NCBI GenBank assembly: GCA_003024985.2
Contig: PXIH01S0022195.1
Source: Euperipatoides rowelli
Lineage: Eukaryota > Onychophora > Udeonychophora > Euonychophora > Peripatopsidae
Length of the DNA: 10,198 nucleotides
Direction: 5' to 3' (one strand)
Below are positions 1 through 8,112 of this stretch, piece after piece. Under the pieces are notes generated by a model. That model was given only the letters and a program-made list of their open reading frames with translations, was not told the origin of the DNA and did no database searches. The position numbers and the translations under genes are program-made. Every line of letters starts with the position of its first letter. The stretch's first letter is position 1.

Positions 1-2243
1 AGTGCACCCCACCAAAGATGGCTGCTACATCACTTTATCTTTATTTAAAAAAATAATAAAAAGAAAAGTTTTTTTATATTTACAGTAATCCAAATACTGG
101 TATTTTTTTTTTTTTCTACAATAGCATATAGGCTACTGTTTGTCCAAGTTAATAAATTGCCCAATTTTTTAAAAAATTATATAAAAAAACTGTAAACAAA
201 TACAAACTTAAACAAATACAGTGTATCTGTATTTTATCAGGTATTTCTGTTTTTACCATTCCCTATTTTGGTATTATAATTCAAAGTATAGCCTTGTCTA
301 CTGTATATTTAAAATTTTTTTTATAAAATGTAAACTGAAATTTTACTGAAGATAAATGATGTCATAAATTTATGAATGAAGATGTCATTTTTTTATTATG
401 AAGAAACTCTTAAGAAACAATTCATTTTTTTATTGCCTTTACCAATAAAATATATACATTTATAAAAATTATTTATCTTACTCGTGTTTGTCCAATATAT
501 TGATTAACCTAAAGAACACCCTGACCAAGGAGTGAATGTAGGCCTTGAAAAATGATTCATCTCGAGCAATATTCAACTGATATAGCTAGGTTTAACAAGA
601 ATTCAACTGTGTATCTGCTTGTATTATTTAGTTGTTACAACTCAAATTTAGTAGCATAAATACTCTTCTGCTACTTAATATAAAAATGTAGCTGGCTACT
701 TTTAAGCTACTTTGATAAAGTAGGCTACTATAAAATTTAACCTTCAATTTTCAAATTGCAGTTTCACACACATTTATGGAAAGCCTGTTAGCCAAACAGC
801 AGAGATGATGTAATGATTCGAGAAACAAAGACCTCATGAATTAAAAATAAAGGATAAAGAGAACTTGAAAAGCACTCACAATTGAGCTACTTTGAACCAG
901 ATTTTGAATTTAAGTAGCATGCTATTCATTACTCCACATCATATTTTAAGAATAGCACAATATTCAATCTTGTAACTGAAAACATAGCAAGCTGCCAGTA
1001 TATCACTATTTTTATAAAGCCATTACTCAACCCTGATATTTTGTACTCTATTAAAGAAATTATTTTTGGCATTTTTAAGCCTATTTACCATGTTTCAGGG
1101 ATATATGGTTGGGTATTAGGTTCTATTTAAATGTATTTATTCCAGACTGGGAACTCTTGGAATTGCTTTAATTTTATAGCAGTAAGATTCATATTAAATA
1201 AAATAATCACATGCAATTGTCTTGGTAGAAAGTTCTCATTAGGATCTACTTTCAAATGCATTTAGAATTACTAATCCTGTATTAGTAGCAAGGCTTATCT
1301 GGATAAGATAATGTTCAGGTGCTCCAAGCCTTCAGCTGGCTATCGGTTATGATTTTATCCCTACTTCCAATTTTATACTTTTGCTAATCCCTTTTTATAC
1401 AATAATAAAATAATTTGAATGCTTAAGAAAAACAAATAACCGAAACCACCATGCCAGGCTGAAAATTCTTTAGTTATCAGACAAATTTGTATACACTTAT
1501 AATACCACCCAATTTACCGATATACAATATTTTTTTATTTTTTTTTTTAAATATGGCAATTAGCCTAATTCAATCTCATAAACATTGTCATAGCATAGGA
1601 ACTAATTTTTGTTATGATTGGAGGAAATAATAATGGGATCACTTATGATTTTATTCTTAGGTAAAATGCATTGCCTGTCATATTCAAATGATTTTTTTAT
1701 CTATCAAATTCTCCTGGTACCAATCATTTTTCTATTTTTAAAAAATAGAAGAAGAAAAAATAGACAGTTACACTATATGCTAGTGATGAATTACTGGTTA
1801 CAATAGTTTCTTTTCAAACAGAATATTTTGAACAAATTGCCCAAAATATTTTAACAAGTTTTCATTCACAGCATAGTTTTAAAGTAAACTTAAAAACAAG
1901 AAACACAAACAAAATCTAATTGTTTAAAATTAATTTGTTCCTTATAATAATTGCTCAAAATTAGTTCAGAGTTAAACTTGAGTTTATTTTATTTTTATAA
2001 ACAATACTGTACATTATTTAATATGGTAGTCTGGATATCTGGTGAAATTTTCAGGTTATAATATACAATATATTGCAAATTTTTTAGATGTCATTAGCAA
2101 ATGATTATATTTGGTTATAAAAATTAACTGATTTAAGTCTATAATTTAGAATAAATAATTTTATGCAATTACAATATAAAAAGGAAACTTATTTAAACAA
2201 TTAGATTTAAAGGGGAAAAAAATCCATTCATTCCGTAAAAAAT
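1..2243. other. AT-rich non-coding region, no gene recognised
   Basis: This stretch has no open frame resembling a known protein on either strand. Its longest plus-strand frame, at 1618-1806, encodes a low-complexity hydrophobic and basic peptide with no recognisable motif. The DNA is rich in A and T runs, for example 13 consecutive T at 103-115. It contains a cluster of GCTAC/GTAGC words between about 645 and 930 that looks like repeat debris. The right part may lie beyond the 3' end of the minus-strand par-6 gene. I see no splice-bounded exon here, although short exons without a familiar protein could be missed. Confidence 0.6.
645..930. repeat. cluster of GCTAC/GTAGC inverted motifs, possible transposon remnant
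   Basis: Words GCTAC and GTAGC recur here in both orientations. Two small inverted repeats are exact. One has arms at 707-713 and 717-723 (CTACTTT, gat, AAAGTAG). The other has arms at 886-892 and 912-918 (GCTACTT and AAGTAGC) around a 19-nt loop. The phrase GCTACTTTGA occurs at both 706 and 886. This density of a GC-containing word in AT-rich sequence suggests a decayed terminal-inverted-repeat element or repeated insertion debris. I cannot define outer ends or a target-site duplication, so the element type is unassigned. Confidence 0.35.
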
Positions 2244-2302
2244 ATAGGCTATAGTTACACCATTAATCATAATTGTTTTATTAAAAATTACCTATAGCCT
2301 AT
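2244..2302. repeat. perfect 11-bp inverted repeat (stem-loop)
   Basis: ATAGGCTATAG at 2244-2254 is the exact reverse complement of CTATAGCCTAT at 2292-2302, with a 37-nt loop. It could form a hairpin in RNA or DNA. On the minus strand the loop carries the AATAAA hexamer at 2277-2282, so if par-6 transcripts end here the poly(A) signal would sit in the hairpin loop. The arms are built from the TAGGC/GCCTA word that is common throughout the window, so chance assembly is possible. Confidence 0.6.
2277..2282 (-). terminator. candidate poly(A) signal (AATAAA) for par-6
   Basis: Reading the minus strand downstream of the PAR-6 stop codon, the first canonical AATAAA is here, 441 nt past the stop. 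The only nearer hexamer I noticed is the weak variant CATAAA at 2580-2585. Past the hexamer the minus strand contains a short GU-rich stretch (ATGGTGTAAC), as expected near a cleavage site. The implied 3' UTR (2283-2723) includes two long homopolymers, 17 A at 2459-2475 and 16 A at 2651-2666 on the plus strand, which would be U runs in the transcript. AATAAA is frequent by chance in sequence this AT-rich, so this is only a candidate. Confidence 0.35.
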
Positions 2303-2723
2303 TTACAATTATTTTAGACAATTTCATTGAAATTTTAAAAAACTGGATATTTTAGGGAGGGAGGGGATTACACTATTTGTTCATACAAAATTCTTGTGCA
2401 CAACTTTGTTTCACATCCCATCCTATACCCATAAACATTATAGAAACCACCAAAATAGAAAAAAAAAAAAAAAAACTTCTTAAATGTGGCAGTTGTGCTA
2501 AAGGGATAACAATACATAAAGTTAATATCAACCCAATAGTTTAAAAATAACATTAAAACATTATCACAATAAAACGACATTTATGAGGTAAACAACAAAC
2601 AATTTCACAAACACAAGTAAACTGGATAGGTTTACTAGATCTCCTTTGGTAAAAAAAAAAAAAAAACAAGGCACTGTATCAAAGGCATTGAAATCCTGGA
2701 ATTGATTTAGTATTAAAAAAAAA

Positions 2724-3674
2724 TTATAATGTGCAAACATTATCTTTTTCTGTTCTTACAACAGTTGATTGTTCTAAAGTATTATCACCGCCAGTCAGGT
2801 CTTTAATTTCATCATTTTCATCATCGCTATCAGGCAATGATTGTACAGATTGATGAGAACCACTAGAAATTTGGGAAGAATGTCCAATTGAACCTCTTCG
2901 AGGCAAAGGAAGATTCCTTTGATTGGCTGGTTTGACTGTAATGATCAAATTCGAACTATTAGCTACCATCATATCAGTTACTTGATCTAAAGTTTTGCCA
3001 GCAACTTCAATACCATTAACTTCTAAAACCTCATCATTAACAGCCAATAAGCCTGTGCTTTCAGCTAAACCACCAGGAACAAGCCTAGATATAAAAATGC
3101 CTGGAACCTTTTCTAAACCATGAGGAGTTACACGAACACTAGTTCCATCACGAATATAAAATCCTAATGGTTTATCAGAACCATGCTTCAAAAGTCGCAC
3201 TCTTCTGTGTGTCTCAGGTACGATATCCACATCAATAATAGCAGACACTCGTCTAAAATCCTCAGGGAGACCTATAGTAATATGTGGACGGGGTTTTGGA
3301 TTACTGCCTAGAGGTAACCTTAAAAAAGCTTTCTTTTTGATGATTGCATTTCCATATCCATTGATCTCTTCAATACTTTCACCTTTTCGTTGCAATAATA
3401 TCCTGAGGAGCGGTTTAGCTGTATTAAGAGCCTTCATGTAATTATCATCATTATTTATTGGCAACAGATCTCCATGTATAGGATCAGTGTAGCATATTGT
3501 AATAGGAATGCTGTTAAGACAATGCAAAGCTTCAACAAGTTTATAATAGTCTTCAAACTTTATAAGTTTGGTTTTGTCAACAGAAAAGCGCCTAAATTCT
3601 GCTTCAAACTTACTTTTTACTTCCACTAAATCACCATTAACTTTTCCATCGTTTCTTATATGTTTAGCCATCAT
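2724..3674 (-). CDS. par-6: PAR-6 cell polarity protein (PB1, semi-CRIB, PDZ)
   Basis: This is a complete 316-residue PAR-6. In the known family, PAR-6 is the cortical adaptor that joins atypical PKC, Cdc42-GTP and PAR-3 or Crumbs-complex ligands to set apical-basal and anterior-posterior polarity. Visible domains: PB1 at about residues 17-97, starting [14 protein letters not shown] with the basic-face lysine (K20) expected to dock aPKC; semi-CRIB at about 132-150 (IGLPEDF, then [12 protein letters not shown]), the Cdc42 contact; PDZ at about 157-250 with the carboxylate loop PLGF at 169-172. A Ser/Gly-rich then acidic tail follows, with RRGS at 259-262 and DSDDENDE at 282-289, ending in the hydrophobic C-terminus VCTL. 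An in-frame TAG directly precedes the first ATG, which fixes the start; M1 and M2 are adjacent. The tail is shorter than in fly (about 350 residues) or human paralogues (about 345-375). No intron interrupts the coding region. The gene diverges from odr4, 459 bp away. All key residues look intact, so I judge it functional rather than a dead retrocopy. Confidence 0.97.
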   Translation of the reverse strand: MMAKHIRNDGKVNGDLVEVKSKFEAEFRRFSVDKTKLIKFEDYYKLVEALHCLNSIPITICYTDPIHGDLLPINNDDNYMKALNTAKPLLRILLQRKGESIEEINGYGNAIIKKKAFLRLPLGSNPKPRPHITIGLPEDFRRVSAIIDVDIVPETHRRVRLLKHGSDKPLGFYIRDGTSVRVTPHGLEKVPGIFISRLVPGGLAESTGLLAVNDEVLEVNGIEVAGKTLDQVTDMMVANSSNLIITVKPANQRNLPLPRRGSIGHSSQISSGSHQSVQSLPDSDDENDEIKDLTGGDNTLEQSTVVRTEKDNVCTL

Positions 3675-3998
3675 CTAATACTTCACTCCATCAAAGCAGT
3701 CAAATCTAAGACATACTTTACAAACAAAAATTCAGATATTATATTAAAATTTTTTAATTTTTGCTCCGCAATTTAGCTTTTACTATAATAAATTTAATAA
3801 GCCAACTCCCAATTACGGCACTAAAATTCGGTGTAGTAGGACTAACGATCCACCGTAATGTTGTTCATTAATTTGATAATTTAATATTTATCAAATTACT
3901 TAACAAGTTTAATTAGGCAAATTTCTTTCTTTCTTTAAGTCTAAGTTATAGATACAATCTCTAGTTAGTATTCAAAGCTTTAAATTATTGGGACAAAA

Positions 3999-4028
3999 AT
4001 GTTTACAAGTGATTTGCGGAGGTTTTAA
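3999..4028 (+). other. possible upstream ORF of odr4 (9 codons plus stop)
   Basis: An ATG at 3999 opens a nine-codon frame ending in TAA at 4026-4028, 105 bp before the odr4 start. It would matter only if transcription starts upstream of 3999, which the sequence does not show. Short ATG-stop frames are expected by chance. Confidence 0.2.
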
Positions 4029-4048
4029 AGCAGAGGTTGTCAGTCCAT

Positions 4049-4111
4049 ATGGTTGTTAACGTGTTACCTGTTTTGATCCATTCGCCAAAGCTTATACACT
4101 TTAGTATGTAG
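4049..4111 (+). other. possible upstream ORF of odr4 (20 codons plus stop)
   Basis: An ATG at 4049 opens a 20-codon frame ending in TAG at 4109-4111, 22 bp before the odr4 ATG. If included in the 5' UTR it could dampen odr4 translation, because little spacing is left for reinitiation. The transcription start is unknown. I find no familiar motif in the peptide. Confidence 0.2.
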
Positions 4112-4133
4112 CTTAACTTATTTATATTAACAA

Positions 4134-4229
4134 ATGGGTCGAACAATAATTGTCGAGGAGAACCTTCAGGATTATATTCTAGACTTCTATCAAAGTTCCG
4201 AACCAGTTTTAGGTTTAATAATCGGTCAG
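4134..4229 (+). CDS. odr4: ODR-4 family protein, coding exon 1
   Basis: This 32-codon exon begins MGRTIIVEENLQDYI and ends LGLIIGQ, then a strong donor CAG|GTAAGA. From memory, animal ODR4 proteins (human C1orf27) start MGRTYIVEE and carry LLIGQ at the same place, so the family call rests on this match plus exon 2. In the known family, ODR-4 is an ER tail-anchored membrane protein. In C. elegans it works with ODR-8 (UFSP2) to deliver chemosensory GPCRs to cilia. In mammals ODR4 anchors the UFM1-specific protease UFSP2 at the ER. The ATG has G at +4 and an A-rich lead (TTAACAAATGG), and no longer upstream in-frame Met extension is evident. The exon ends in phase 0 and joins exon 2 in frame across a 3,019-nt intron. 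The C-terminal anchor is not in the window. Confidence 0.88.
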
Positions 4230-4660
4230 GTAAGAAACATTTTTACCTGGGCCGCTGCTCTTTATTATTTTTTTTTTTAAACTTTCAAACCAAACAGTAT
4301 ACATTTATGAATCAAATTAACTTAGATACAAATATTTCACCAACATTATTTCTACTACATTTGATGAATTGATTACGGATTGTGAATATGCTAAGTAAAT
4401 AGTAATGAATACAAGCTAAATGGTCTTATCTTCAAACCAGGATAACAATTACTGTCAAAGAATATAAAATAAAAATATATACTGTAAATGTCTGAATATA
4501 CAATAATTAAGCCATTGTATAGAGGAAAAAAACGAGATAACAAAAATCATTGAAACTAAAAAAAATTAAGGTTGCTCAGTGCTCATCTTTTAGGTTTATT
4601 AACAGGACTAATAGTGTAGAAGTGTTAAAATTATTATATTTTTTATTAGTATCAATATAT

Positions 4661-4708
4661 NTTCNGNCNGGAGCGGATCCATAAAAAAATGAGGTAGGGG
4701 GGGGGGGG
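4661..4708. other. ambiguous bases and G12 homopolymer, low-quality assembly patch
   Basis: Undetermined bases occur at 4661, 4665, 4667 and 4669, all in a GC-rich spot just before a BamHI-type GGATCC (4675-4680) and a run of 12 G at 4697-4708. Scattered single N calls next to a homopolymer suggest poor read quality or a misjoin rather than a scaffold gap. Sequence on either side may not be truly contiguous. Confidence 0.7.
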
Positions 4709-4993
4709 CACCAGGGACTACTTAAATTACTGGCTAACAGGGTGATCAACCAGTGCGTGATGAGTTGAGAGTAGAGCACACCACTTTACCCATTCTAAAT
4801 TATAATTATACAAAAAAAAAAAAATTAAAACCTGACAAAATCCTACAGCATTATAATTTAAATTGTGAATCATGTTTTAATTTTATTATCATTTAAAAGA
4901 TTTAAGCTAAGTTAATGCCTATTCTAAAATTTTATAATATTAATGCAGCATTTAATTGATGTATAAATTAAAGTCTTAAAAAAAAAAGGTAAC

Positions 4994-5023
4994 TTTATTT
5001 ATTTATTTATTTATTTATTTATA
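4994..5023 (-). repeat. (TTTA)7 microsatellite, probable LINE 3' tail
   Basis: Seven perfect TTTA units (4994-5021) plus TA are present; on the minus strand this is a TAAA array. It lies about 470 bp beyond the end of the antisense reverse transcriptase relic, in the orientation expected for the simple-repeat tail that ends many CR1/Jockey-like LINEs. Next to it is an inverted repeat, GGGATCT at 5032-5038 and AGATCCC at 5059-5065, which could be a 3'-end hairpin of the retroelement. The link to the relic is inferred from position and orientation only. Confidence 0.6.
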
Positions 5024-5495
5024 GAAGGTGCGGGATCTTCACATGTGGGTGGTGTTCCAGATCCCAACTTGTCAACATTTTTCTCTTTGAATTGCTTTTT
5101 TGGTCGAATAATAGCTAACTAATCAGAGTTTCTTCTAATATAACCTAACTTTTTGATTATCATTTGCAGGTTAGCATGTTTACTCTTTAAAATAAAACAA
5201 TTTAGACCTTTGTAGCATTTATAGTTTTTTTTTTAGATGTTATAAAACAAAGTCTATTTTGCACAACTTTTGCCACATCTTTGTAGTTATAGGTAGGTAC
5301 AGTATAACTATTTCTCCAAACACAGAAGATACAATTACTAAAAGGTTCAGCCCCAAAGGATATGTAACTCTTTTTTACATACAAGAATAATGATTGATAT
5401 TTGAAAACAAAAATAAATTTAAAAAAATAATTATATACAAACATAATGACAATAATTATTACACAAGGTAATTTTGATTAAACACTATTTATGTT

Positions 5496-6195
5496 TTATG
5501 AAAGATGGAATTGGAGAGCTGGCATAACTTTTTGTGCGAACAAAAGGCATAAATTAGATGAACGTGTATTTACACCCGATATTTCAAATCTACTCGTAGG
5601 AGTATACGATTTAAATTGAGTAAAAAAGTTAAATGCAAATTTAAGGGTAATATAATTTCTATGTTGTTTTAAAGTTTTTAATTTTAGAAAGATCAAAGCT
5701 TCATAAGAATTGTAATTATTTCCAAAAATAATTTACATACCGTATTCTTTTTTGTATATTTTCAAGATCATTTTACTGTGTCTTACTTAGCGCACTATTC
5801 CATACACAACAAGCATATTCTAGGCACGGTCTTATAAGTTATAATTGATATATATACAGTATATATATTGATTTTAGTACAACATAATTAGCTCCCAATT
5901 TTTTTGATAAAAAACTTCTTAAGGGCATTTCCTATGATATTATCAATGTGACAAATTCCATTTTAGGTCACTGTATTGTGATACCTAAAATTTTGACCTG
6001 ATTAACACATTCTACTATGTTGTTGTTAACTGTAAACTCTGCCTTTATAAGATCTTTACAAAAATTATGAATTAGAATGTGTGATTTTAATAGATTAGGG
6101 CTCAAGTCAAATGCTTCAGAGTCTTTTACAATTGTTAAAAGAGTACAGAAGGCTACTTTGAGCAATTTTACAAATTTCTTCTTTTCTTTCAACAC
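5496..6195 (-). pseudogene. LINE reverse transcriptase C-terminal part, multiply broken
   Basis: The frame at 5968-6195 (75 codons) continues the upstream RT core after a frameshift. It carries the block VNNNIVECVNQVKILGITI (residues 56-74), which matches the thumb-proximal segment of non-LTR RTs. After its stop the homology goes on through several stops and frame changes. A block reading RPCLEYACCVWNSAL lies near 5784-5832. The frame 5496-5696 then holds LKLKTLKQHR and LKFAFNFF, typical of the RT C-terminal tail. A different frame near 5500-5540 reads RTKSYASSPIPSF, resembling the usual LINE C-terminal end. The order matches an intact element, but no single frame is open, so no functional protein is made. 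Confidence 0.78.
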
Positions 6196-6542
6196 AAAAC
6201 AATTGACATATTGTCAACAAATTTAAATCTTGCTTCAATTGACGCTGTTATAGGTTTAGATGTGATTGCAAAAATAAGTCCACTCATAACAGATCCTTGG
6301 GGAACTCCATTAGAACAAAAAAAAAATTGTATTTTCCTTTTCAATTCTGGTATTTCAATAATTTGAACTCTCCTATATAAAAATGAAGCAAACCATTTAA
6401 CTATATTGTGATTAACAAAGTTATATGCCTTATTATAATGAGATACTATTGTTAAAGCATGAAGATTTCCATCCTCTAAAGATTTCAATACTCTATCAAC
6501 ATACAACACCAAGTATTTTTTTTTACCTCTTTTGCAGGCCAT
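6189..6542 (-). pseudogene. LINE reverse transcriptase palm fragment, catalytically dead
   Basis: This 117-codon frame is a reverse transcriptase palm relic. Residues 15-27 (VDRVLKSLEDGNL) match the segment before motif A. Motif A survives as HYNKAYNFVNHNIV (35-48), where the usual first aspartate is His35 and a second conserved Asp is Asn41. The block that normally separates VNHNIL from the WF-SYL helix, roughly 15-20 residues, is missing, so NHNIV runs directly into KWFASFL. Motif B is GVPQGSVMSGLIF (79-91, nearly canonical). Motif C is FVDN (108-111) in place of F/Y-x-DD. Loss of the catalytic aspartates plus the deletion means it cannot polymerise. It overlaps the next fragment (5968-6195) by 7 bp in another frame, marking a frameshift. 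The ATG at 6542 is internal and not a real start. Confidence 0.85.
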
Positions 6543-7248
6543 TTGAAATCCTAAATGGTATATAGATGGTTTAAAACAATAATCACAGTTATGAGCTTAT
6601 CAAACATGATTACAGGGTTCAAAATTTACCATGACAAATGGTAGCGAATGCCATCATATTTGGGAAATCCCACCCATGATGCACAAGCAGAGGCACATAT
6701 TTGCCAACCATTTTTTTTATGGTCAAAAGTTTAAAAAAATCCAATTGAAAAAAAAATCATGTAAGGGCCTTTTAACCATACCCTCTTGTTTACCCATAAA
6801 TAGTAGCATAATATAGGCCTACTTAAAAACACAATGTTTAAAATGTTCACACAACTTTAATGTTATAAGCCCATGCTTTTAATAATACATGTATGGTAGT
6901 TAAATAAAAATGTTTGTGACAGAAAAGGAGTTGCCAATCATTCCTGAAAATTGTCACCCATAGGCCTGATTAGTTGGCAACCTGTTGCCTCCCATTAAAA
7001 AAAATTGAAGACGAGCTATGGATTAGATATATGGACAAAAATGAATTTCACCATGAAAACGTATTAACAACCACCATATTGAAAATTGAATGATCAATGG
7101 AATGAATGACCCATATGTCAGAACATTTTTTCATTTATTGACTTGTTTAGGCTACTTTTGTGAATCTCCATTTCTTCAAGTTGTAGAATATAGATATGGT
7201 TAAATCAAATGAAACCAGAATTATATTTTATATTGTTTTTTTTTTCAG

Positions 7249-7389
7249 TGTACAAGCCAAAAGGATTTGGTCGTTCATTTAGCTCGATGTCCACAACATG
7301 ATGATGTTGATGAGGAAGAAAAAAAGAAGAAAAAATCTTCAGTTGTAGATAGTGTAGATGAAATCTGGGTCTCTCAGCATGCCAAACAG
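7249..7389 (+). CDS. odr4: ODR-4 family protein, coding exon 2 (gene continues off the right edge)
   Basis: This 47-codon exon supplies residues 33-79 of the ODR-4 protein. It starts CTSQKDLVVHLARCP, directly continuing the GQ of exon 1. From memory this matches the family's GQCSSQKDYV block. It ends DEIWVSQHAKQ, matching the conserved DEEWATEHACQ region, with Trp72 and the His76-Ala77 pair retained. Between these is a charged linker, DVDEEEKKKKKSS (51-63), more lysine-rich than I expect. The acceptor is strong (T-run then CAG|TGT). The exon ends in phase 0 at CAG|GTTCTT, a GT donor that is poor at positions +3 to +6. Reading on past 7389 soon loses ODR-4 similarity (a run of Leu and Phe), which supports splicing there. 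The next family block (about VSRMLPGG) was not found downstream, so at least one more exon lies beyond 10198. Confidence 0.9.
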
Positions 7390-8112
7390 GTTCTTTTTGT
7401 TCTTTTACTACTGATTTTGAATAAAGTAATTTTTTTTACTCCAATTAATATGAGAGAATATAACTTAGGCTAATGTTTGTCAATTGTTTAACCACTTAAC
7501 TATTTATTTTGGAAAAATATGTCCAAAAATAGACTATTTTTTTTAATGTTTTGATATTGCTAAAAAAGGAAATGACATTTATAGATTTTTTTTTAAAGAC
7601 ACTAAATAAATTATTTTTCTATGGAAAATTTGCTCGAGATAACTCGTTTTTAATAGAAAAACAAACGAACAAAAAAAATATGCATTTATTCTATCAAAAT
7701 AATTACAGACTACATTCATCATGAAAGAGATGTGAAAATAAGTATTTGCATATATGGAATAAAAACAAACTGCCTCCTGTTTAAGAAAATTATAATATAA
7801 ACTACAAAAATAAAATGTTTTGTTTTTGTAGACATTAGAATGAAAACAAATTAAATTTACTTCTTTTTTTTTTAATGATTAATTTGGATTATTATCAAAC
7901 TCAAATGTAGGCTTATACGAGACTTCTTATAATTATCATTATGGCACTATTTTGGCCAAGAAAATGATTAATTTATAACATAAAATTTTTTAATTTAGAC
8001 CAAGCTGTAAATTTCACAAGAAAACATACTGTATTTGAGCAGTACACTTTTTACCAAAATCATTTCAAAATTTATCAACTGTATTCAATAATAAATTTCT
8101 ATTAGGCTTCAT

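Larger units (their letters stand above)
3675..4133. promoter_or_regulatory. divergent intergenic region, probable bidirectional promoter
   Basis: These 459 bp separate the start codons of par-6 (minus) and odr4 (plus) and must hold both 5' UTRs and core promoters, unless upstream non-coding exons lie elsewhere. CpG dinucleotides are locally more frequent than in the surrounding introns (for example in ACGGCAC, TTCGGTG, AACGATCCACCG, TTTGCGG, TTCGCCAAAG at 3817-4088), as in many animal housekeeping promoters. I see no convincing TATA box at a sensible distance from either start. On the minus strand, TATGTCTTAG ending at 3706 could be a splice acceptor for a par-6 5'-UTR intron, but this is weak. 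Confidence 0.6.
4994..6560 (-). mobile_element. 5'-truncated, decayed non-LTR retrotransposon (CR1/Jockey-like LINE)
   Basis: A minus-strand LINE copy lies antisense inside odr4 intron 1. It spans a reverse transcriptase relic (about 6560 to 5496), an apparent 3' UTR (about 5495-5027) and a TAAA tail (5023-4994). I see no endonuclease domain and no RT motifs upstream of the palm entrance, so the copy is 5'-truncated, as is usual for LINEs. The motifs GVPQGSV, VKILGITI and the LEYACCVWN-type block identify a non-LTR element and exclude a retrovirus-like element. The clade is a guess, and I cannot see target-site duplications. Within it, 5848-5868 is a perfect AT palindrome with 10-bp arms and a 1-nt loop. 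Confidence 0.75.
4230..7248 (+). other. odr4 intron 1 (3,019 nt)
   Basis: The donor at 4230 reads GTAAGA and the acceptor at 7248 is preceded by a clean polypyrimidine tract (TTGTTTTTTTTTTCAG), so the intron is well bounded. It is AT-rich and contains an antisense LINE relic (about 4994-6560), four ambiguous bases at 4661-4669 and a run of 12 G at 4697-4708. Outside the LINE I recognise no gene. The frame at 6631-6816 (plus) and the AT-rich stretch from 6560 to 7240 show no known motif. Confidence 0.85.

Noticed and set aside
881-915. Minus-strand GGTTCAAA resembling a tRNA B box (SINE head)
   Set aside because: There is no matching A box or cloverleaf at the right distance, and the word lies inside the GCTAC cluster.
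1618-1806. 62-codon plus-strand frame with hydrophobic then basic composition
   Set aside because: It could be mistaken for a small membrane protein, but it reads from A/T runs and has no homologue I recognise.
2368-2580. 70-codon minus-strand frame downstream of par-6
   Set aside because: Its Phe run is only the translation of a 17-A homopolymer. It sits in the presumed par-6 3' UTR and has no recognisable domain.
2651-2666. A16 tract as a retrocopy poly(A) tail of par-6
   Set aside because: It is on the plus strand, so it is a U run in the par-6 sense direction, the wrong orientation for a retroposed mRNA tail.
5202-5444. 80-codon minus-strand frame with a Cys/Trp stretch (CIFCVWRN)
   Set aside because: It falls in the presumed LINE 3' UTR and lacks a zinc-finger spacing or other known motif. 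It is low-complexity at its N-terminus.
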